Shown: positions 58,101-64,000 of the stretch, in pieces
How the letters are laid out: each line of letters opens with the position of its first letter
How positions within the stretch are numbered: the first letter of the stretch is position 1
Assembly: GCA_030141605.1 (NCBI GenBank)
Contig: JAQGDQ010000064.1
Span: 238,116 to 302,115 of the forward strand
Direction: 5' to 3'
Length of the DNA: 64,000 nt
Origin: Tubiluchus corallicola
Lineage: Eukaryota > Priapulida > Priapulimorpha > Priapulimorphida > Tubiluchidae
Notes under the pieces: model-generated
What the model was told of the DNA's origin: nothing
Database searches by the model: none
What the model saw: the letters and a program-made list of their open reading frames with translations, nothing else
Made by a program: the position numbers and the translations under genes

Positions 58101-60201
58101 AATCTCTCCACCACTTTAAAAAGAAATTAAAAGAATATCAATATAACAGGTTTCAACTTCCACATTGTGCATCTGATACTAATTACACGGACTCCACTTT
58201 CATATACCCCCGCCCCTGACTCCATATAATGATTAAAAATGAAATTTTTTTAAAAAATTATGTAATGTAATACGTGTTATGTTAGTTTCGTGTTTCGTAA
58301 TGTTAAATGTATAAATAGTGTGCACTATGTAATGTAAAACTTAATGTACTTTCCTATAATTGTTTGTAAAAATATTTTAATATGGTATTTGTAAATATGT
58401 TCATTATATTGTATATAGTTTGCACTTTAGTTTTTTTAGTATGCACTGGACGCATTTGTCTTGAACAGTGTTGTTATGTTAACATTACGCTGAGGCTAAC
58501 TCAATTTTATTATAATGAGGGAACCGTTTTTATGACAAATAAAGAATTAATATAATATAAAAAAAAGTAAGCTGATAGCAAAGCCACAATAAGTACCGTT
58601 CGCGGTCAAATTAGTACTTGTATGGAACCTGTAGTTCATGCTACCGTAGACGTATTGCTTTAATAAAACAATCTAGTTACAAGTAACCATAAATGCGACG
58701 TGCTTCAATTCGCAAACTAAACATAAAAATTTTCGAAATGGTCTTTGACCTTACAACAATAATAATAATCGTGGTGACTGTAAGAGTAAGAGGCACCGCC
58801 TATTTACACAAACTTGTGTAGTCATGTTAGTCATTAGTCTAGTTCCTGGTCATGCTTGAGTCACTTCAAGCAAAAATGCATCAAAAATGGAGCTGGTTTT
58901 TGAAGCGTTGCATACTTTCCTGACTTGTAATGTTTTATATAAAAATATTACAAAAACAAGAATACTGTATCGTTTTTGCAAACGCAATGATTTTTTATAA
59001 CCCTCTTTACCACATATAAATGCCTATTTTAATATTTTTAAATGGTAAGGCAAAGAACCGTCTGTTTCTTTTTATTGTCTGCCGCCATAACTGTCAATAC
59101 GGAACTACCACCACCACTACTAATACCAGTAGCACTAGTGCTACCATTATCACCACCACTATTATTACTACTACCACAACCACTGCCACTGCTTCTACCG
59201 ACTATCATGCATTACCCCTCCCACTCGCACTAGCATTACCACTGTTACTGCAGCTGTATTACTGGTATCGCTAACATAGTAATTATATGAATAGCATGAA
59301 TGTAGCGCCAAGCTATTTCTAACACAAGAAAAATCTTAAGAAACTGTGTTAATGGTTTAAACCTGATACGATACATTATGATTTTTTTTCAGTACACAAT
59401 CTTTCTTGTAGTCTTATTGGCAGCAGAAATAACGGCGGCTATTTTAGCGATTGTCTACCAAAGCGAAGTACGTATACATTTTAAGATTTGAAGATTGCAG
59501 TGTAATTCGTAATTTTTACGCTTTGTATTTTTGTCAATAATACAGTGTAGAATCAATAATATAGTATCGCATTCTTACTCTTTACATACAAATACATAAA
59601 TGGGGAGCTGTGTTTTTGAGAGAAATAAGCTAGCGTTTCTCATAAACATGACGGTTAACACCAGCCCCTGTAATCTGAAATAGATACATACTAATAATAA
59701 ATATGGCGACAAATCTATCAAGAATGAACACGTGGAATGACCTACACATTCGGTCAAAAAAGTGAGTAACATATCTAGTTTTAGAACTTCAAAAAGTTAC
59801 ATATAATTATAACAGACCTGTCCACAATGGAGACAAAGTAAATAGCAATGCAGACTCTTCACTATGCCATTCAGGTAAATGAGATTAATTTTTTTTAACC
59901 ACATCAAGTTTTAATTGGTTTTTAAAAGTTAAGGAAATATGTATATCATACAAATTATTATTATGATGTTTTTGTACGTCGTAGGTTTTAATTGGTTGTA
60001 GGTTGTACTGTTATTATGAGTTGAAAAGTATTTTTGATTTCTTTGTGTCATTTGAATTTGTATTATATAATTGTAAGTACTATGCTTGATATAGTTTGTA
60101 ATACGTGTATTTGTATTGTTATTTGTTTTTAACACTATCTCACACACAGAAACACAGAAATTAATTTTAAGTGGTCATCTACTCAACATTGTTTTCGGTG
60201 G

Positions 60202-60246
<45 letters not shown>

Positions 60247-63200
60247 GCGTGCGTGAGTGCGTGAGTGCGTGCGTGAGCGCGTGAGCGCGTGTGTGTGTAT
60301 ATGTGTATGTATATTCATATATATATAAAATGTATGTTTTGCAAAAAACGGGCGAAAAATGGCCAGTTTTCAAGATCTTTCGTTTGATATATAGATATAC
60401 ATATATATATACATATACATATATATATTTTTTTTCCAGAATTGCCATTTCCCAGAAAAATTTCTCTCTGAACAATAATTTCATAGAAAATAAATTTGAT
60501 AGAAAATGCTAAAAAAAATCTTTTTTAAAGAGCAGTTAGATAATACGCAATAAAAGTAGTCTATGTAAACCACAGTATTGATTAATAGGCATCATCTTAT
60601 CAAACAATTTAGCTAACTCGTTAAAGAAAGAAAGAAGAATTTTAACCTCAGAATGATTAGATAGCGAATCATGTTGATCTTTGTGTGTACGCAATAGGTA
60701 ATAATCACAGGCCTGTAATTGGCTACCAAAGTTAAACACTGCAAAGCCTGGCAACTGATTTGTTGGGATACCGCTTAGGAATCCTACTCTCGGGCAGTTA
60801 CTTTTACTGTGATAGCGAATGATTTCTTTCGTTTCTTGGTGTTTACGGAAGATGTGCATGTATCAAAAGGTGACCATGACTCTGCCAGTTCAGTCTTTCA
60901 TCTCAGAGAATTATCTTAATAATGAACTAGAGTCTGGTCTTGCAATAAAAGAATCTGTAAAAAATCATGCGAAGCAGCAGAATTTAATAGAGCTTATAAT
61001 AGAACTACATGAATATTCACAAATCTGTATAAGTTCACAAAGCACCATGGTGTTTTTATTTTTTCATAATTATTACTTGTTAAACTTTATTTCATATCCC
61101 ATGAACATCAATTGAATCTAAAGTGATTATATGCATCAAATTATACAATGAAAATTACTTTGAGAAAGCAATTTCATCCTAAAAACTTGAAATAGCAGAA
61201 ACGAAATTTCAAAACAAAATTAAAAAACAAGGTTGACCCACTTAAACAATGCATCTTTTTAAATTATTCTGATTTTTTATAGTCATTAGTTAAAGCGCTG
61301 TAGATAACTACAGGCGAGCAGAAAGAGCAAAACGAAAGAAAGATAGAGAGAGAGGGAGGATAAGGGAAAGAGAGATAAAGGGAGAGGACAGAGAGAAGAG
61401 AGAGAGAGAGAGCGGGGAAGAGACAAGGACCAAGGGAACGATAGGCAAAGGAAACAAGAGGAAATAGAGAGGGAGGAAAGAGAGAGCAAGAAAGAGACAG
61501 ACAGGGAAGGAGAGAAGGAGAGGGTGACAGGGATAAAAATTTAAAGAAGGAGAAGCAAACAGAGGAAGAGAAATCGAAGGCTTTATCCTACTAAAATAGC
61601 AGATTTAGCAGTTAAAAAGATTCCGTGATTTCTCTGTTGAAAAATCTTTCTGGGAAATGTTCTTTCTGCGAAAAAAATTTCTGGGAAACACTTTTTTGGG
61701 AAACGAGTCTAAACAATGCACAAACACTTACCTATATTATAATGCGTTATTGTTGTTGTAACTTTTTTTAGATCGAAGAGGAACTTGAGACAGCAATTGT
61801 AGATTCTTTACAACACTATGGCAAAGACGATCAACAAGCATTTACTGATGCGTGGGACGAAATGCAGCAGGGTCAAGTATGTACAAATTACATAAAGGCT
61901 ATCGTACAGAAAAAATAGATAAACTTTTAAACTCGAATATATATTGTTCAACTGCTACCTGTCCAAATGTCTACTGGCTTAAGCGACATAAACCGTAAAA
62001 ATGCAAAAAAAACACGCCACGTCTTACGCAGTCCCCTATTCGCCAATCCAACATTCATGACCGAGCTAGGCGATGGTATGCGCGTATTATAATAAAACTG
62101 GAATAGGACTAAGAATAGTTACTGAGAATTAAGCTCAAGATAGACCTTTTACGTACATAACGAAATCCAATGTACTAGTTTTTCAGTGACATGAGGCTGT
62201 GACATTTAAAAGCTTTTACTCGGGAATATGCGCGGACTTGTATCAGTTGCCAAATGTAATAAAACACGTTCTAAAATATATAAGCATTTGATAGCTTATT
62301 ATATACAAATAGCCTTATTTCTTATGCGTGTGATACATCAAAGCGTCCAACGCTTGGGGTTCGCGTCCAGCGTTCCGAAGCGAGAAAGAATATGTATACA
62401 TATATTATCAATAAGTGACGAAACAAACGATTTTGGCAACGGACGATGGAAGCTCTTCTTATTTTCTAGTGCCATGCGTCCAGCGTCTGTTCCTCAAACA
62501 TACAAAGAAGGATGGCCTGCAAATTGCTATACGAATAAATAATGTAAAAAGAAAGCATTGCAAAACTAAATTTGATATAGTCAATTTTGTTTTTCTGCGA
62601 AGCCTGAGATCGAGGACGCTTTGATTTTAGCTTATTACCCAGTGAACCCTATACCCTGGATGCTGAAAGCCAGATGCTAGTCGCTGTACGCTGAAAGCCA
62701 GATGCCAGACACTTGACGCTTTGGTATATCAGAAGATTAAAAGCCGAGTGATTATATTAATAATTAAAACAAACGTTAATAAGACAAATTATACTGTTAT
62801 ACTAGCTAAAAAATAATTAGCCCGACTTAAACTATCTAAACTCGCACAGTATTCATATTACATAACTGGTATGATAGTGAGATTTGATTGCCGTTATCAA
62901 TTTTCTATTAGTAATACTACGAGTACATGCATACTGGGGAAACCGTGGTCGTCCCATGGTCATGTCCCATAGTCCCATGGTCATGCTGCAAGAAACAATT
63001 GTCCGTCGTGTTTTATTTTTCTACGTGTACAGTGGTAGTTCGAAACGTTGTGCACTTACTTTGTTTTTCCTCGCTTTTTTTATTCGTTGTCGCTATTCTT
63101 GCCATTAAAAATTAATCCGTGCTTTATATCTGCTACGCAACTCTTTGACTGCTGCTGTTAATTACATTTTGTATAGGAATGCTGCGGATACAACGGTGTT

Positions 63201-63257
63201 GAGGATTGGTCAACGTATGGAATCCCATGGTCATGCTGTCCAGGAAATCCAGACGAA
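55079..63257 (+). CDS. Tetraspanin, first six coding exons (3' end beyond window)
   Basis: Four-pass membrane scaffold protein of tetraspanin-enriched microdomains. Exons 55079-55144, 56531-56640, 57189-57291, 59393-59467, 61772-61876 and 63177-63257 join in phase to 180 residues. Visible: short cytosolic N-terminus with Cys; TM1 about 12-37; small extracellular loop (EENSYFTEILGGYDNSD); TM2 about 60-82 with the diagnostic GFLGCCGACMESKC; TM3 about 90-113; large extracellular loop starting QSEIEEELETAI, then TDAWDEMQQGQ, ECCG (154-157) and PWSCC (170-174). CCG plus PxSCC marks the tetraspanin large loop. The final loop cysteine(s) and TM4 should lie after 64000. The ATG is the first in a short leader with a good acceptor/donor context. 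Orthology to a named vertebrate member is not resolvable. Introns carry a LINE and microsatellites. Confidence 0.95.
56531..56640 (+). CDS. Tetraspanin exon 2
   Basis: Acceptor AACTTTGCAG, donor CTCAG|GTAATA, phase 2 end. Completes TM1 (LCGAGMLGMGIWFIV) and gives the small loop AEENSYFTEILGGYDNSDPL. Confidence 0.92.
57189..57291 (+). CDS. Tetraspanin exon 3 (TM2 and CCG..C turn)
   Basis: Acceptor TATTATAG, donor ATG|GTAAGA. VAAYVVIGVGGLIFIVGFLG followed by CCGACMESKCMLIM, the hallmark TM2-inner loop of tetraspanins. Confidence 0.95.
57620..58567 (+). mobile_element. 5'-truncated LINE (CR1/L2/jockey-like) in tetraspanin intron 3
   Basis: Coding remnant at 57635-58219 (about 194 codons) is the C-terminal end of a non-LTR reverse transcriptase ORF2: IYKSLILPHYLYG, LNTMQNYALRLIHGY, AYRDYKTLIFLYKYINKL, and the typical closing block KQAIHLWNLLPSEIKQIESL followed by HHFKKKLKEY. 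The 3' UTR runs to GACAAATAAAGAATTAAT and an A run at about 58567. Catalytic YxDD region absent, so dead on arrival. The open frame suggests recent insertion. The left boundary is approximate. Confidence 0.85.
59105..59262 (+). repeat. ACC/ACT trinucleotide-rich repeat
   Basis: Degenerate CCA/CTA/TTA triplets in tetraspanin intron 3. Thr/Leu-rich open frames across it are artefacts. Confidence 0.8.
59393..59467 (+). CDS. Tetraspanin exon 4 (TM3)
   Basis: Acceptor ATTTTTTTTCAG, donor GAA|GTACGT. YTIFLVVLLAAEITAAILAI then VYQSE; the intramembrane Glu in TM3 is a common tetraspanin feature. Confidence 0.95.
60211..60300 (+). repeat. (TG)n with GTGCGTGAG variants
   Basis: Pure TG run grading into GTGCGTGAG units, then TATATA repeats, in tetraspanin intron 4. 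Confidence 0.9.
60331..60394 (+). repeat. Fragment of the 43-45 kb repeat family (copy D)
   Basis: GTTTTGCAAAAAACGGGCGA, then AAAATGGCCAGTTTTCAAGA and CTTTCGTTTGATATATAG, match the end of copy B. Bounded by TA/TG microsatellites on both sides. Confidence 0.6.
61318..61560 (+). repeat. GA-rich low-complexity tract
   Basis: Purine-only GAGA/GGAA/AAAG tract of about 240 bases in tetraspanin intron 4, about 210 bases before the exon 5 acceptor. Strong strand asymmetry could allow triplex DNA. Confidence 0.85.
61772..61876 (+). CDS. Tetraspanin exon 5 (start of large loop)
   Basis: Acceptor ACTTTTTTTAG, donor CAA|GTATGT. 35 codons from IEEELETAIVDSLQHYG to TDAWDEMQQGQ; the W..xQ spacing before CCG is as usual in the family. 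Confidence 0.95.
62338..62624. mobile_element. Possible short inverted-repeat element
   Basis: Perfect 12-bp terminal inverted repeats ATCAAAGCGTCC (62338-62349) / GGACGCTTTGAT (62613-62624), about 290 bp in all, in tetraspanin intron 5. Just to the right, 62660-62715 holds two copies of GCTGAAAGCCAGATGC. No coding content. Confidence 0.4.
63177..63257 (+). CDS. Tetraspanin exon 6 (CCG and PxSCC motifs)
   Basis: Acceptor TTTTGTATAG, donor GAA|GTAAAC. Encodes ECCGYNGVEDWSTYG and IPWSCCPGNPDE: four of the large-loop disulfide cysteines. Confidence 0.95.
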
Positions 63258-64000
63258 GTAAACTATCTTAAAGAAAACATTTTAGTGTTATTGTTGCTTA
63301 CTGTATTGTTACATTTTTCCGAATTAATATTGATAAATTTGCATTAATATTGACAAACTAGCGCCCGACAGTTTTCTAGCTTCTGGCTAGTATGAATTTT
63401 CTGGCTAGCATGAACCCTGCAGCTGCTTTTTTTTTAAAGTGGGGCAATATAGCCAGCTTTATCAATTTGATTTTGCTGAATCTGAAAAAAAACAGTTGCC
63501 AGATCGAAAAATTGGTGGAAAAGGATCAAAAATGCGAAAACTGAAATGTTTTCCTTTTGCACAAATTATATGAATAAAAAGAAAGTCGAAAAAAATTAGT
63601 ATTAAAAGGCGTTTTGGCATCTATTCCAGGGTAGTTGGACAAAAGGATCCCATTTCTATTATTTTAATTCAGAAATGGGCGTCACACAAAACGAAATCTT
63701 GCCGATCATGCAATCATACAGTATTAACTGTTTCACCCAAAGTTTTTTTTCTAAAGACATTTTTATTAACTTGTCCTTATGAATCTAAAAATCTGTTATT
63801 ACACGCCAAAAAGTACGTATAGTGATTTAAACAGCCCAGTAAGCAAAAAAAAACAAATTTCCGTTTTTCTTAAAAGTTATGTAACTTTCCACAATGCTAG
63901 AATCCACCAACGTAATTAATTTTAGACTTTGGATCAATCAAAAGTCCTGCAATATAGCCACCAAGATGGTTGTTGCTAGTATATAAAGGCTTAGTTGTTA
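63258..64000 (+). other. Tetraspanin intron 6, incomplete
   Basis: Presumed intron running off the window. No TM4 exon is visible. An acceptor-like TATTCCAG at 63622-63629 precedes 50 open codons and a TGA, discussed as a doubtful alternative end. Confidence 0.6.

Noticed and set aside
60179-60512. Thr-His and Tyr-rich frames near 60.3 kb
   Set aside because: TG/TA microsatellite translation.

Overview
The window is AT-rich metazoan genomic DNA, read by eye. Large introns with GT-AG boundaries, dense microsatellites, SINE, LINE and hAT-type remnants, short TTAGGG runs and a RAD51AP1 orthologue point to a non-arthropod invertebrate. No finer placement is supported. There is no bacterial, phage, plasmid or CRISPR content.

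Layout. (1) About 0.8-3.4 kb, plus strand: two phase-compatible exons of a gene I do not recognise (coiled-coil, basic and Ser-rich cytoplasmic-type sequence). A TCTGTR hexamer array lies just before the second acceptor. (2) 8.2-11.4 kb, plus strand: a complete two-exon Shaker/Kv1 potassium channel of 526 residues ending in the PDZ ligand ETDV. Its TGA stop is followed by CTA and by 88 more open, acidic, in-frame codons. (3) 11.7-40.1 kb: a gene-poor stretch of mobile-element remnants, including two copies of a Harbinger-like MITE, a foldback element, a 174-bp near-perfect hairpin, a tRNA-Thr-like sequence and minisatellites. (4) 50.1-40.1 kb, minus strand: the complete nine-exon RAD51AP1 gene (342 residues). 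Its introns carry a decayed hAT transposon with an intact 8-bp target duplication, a hAT-type MITE with a second inverted-repeat element inside it, and three copies of an undetermined repeat family. (5) 55.1-64 kb, plus strand: the first six coding exons of a tetraspanin (180 residues), running off the window edge, with a 5'-truncated LINE in intron 3.

The genes are functionally unrelated: membrane excitability, homologous recombination and membrane microdomain organisation. RAD51AP1 and the tetraspanin are divergently transcribed about 5 kb apart. The most interesting point is the Kv1 C-terminus. Either stop-codon readthrough in a UGA-CUA context or splicing of a 117-nt in-frame exonic intron could replace or mask the ETDV ligand with an acidic tail ending CPLL. 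All exon boundaries are manual predictions without transcript support.
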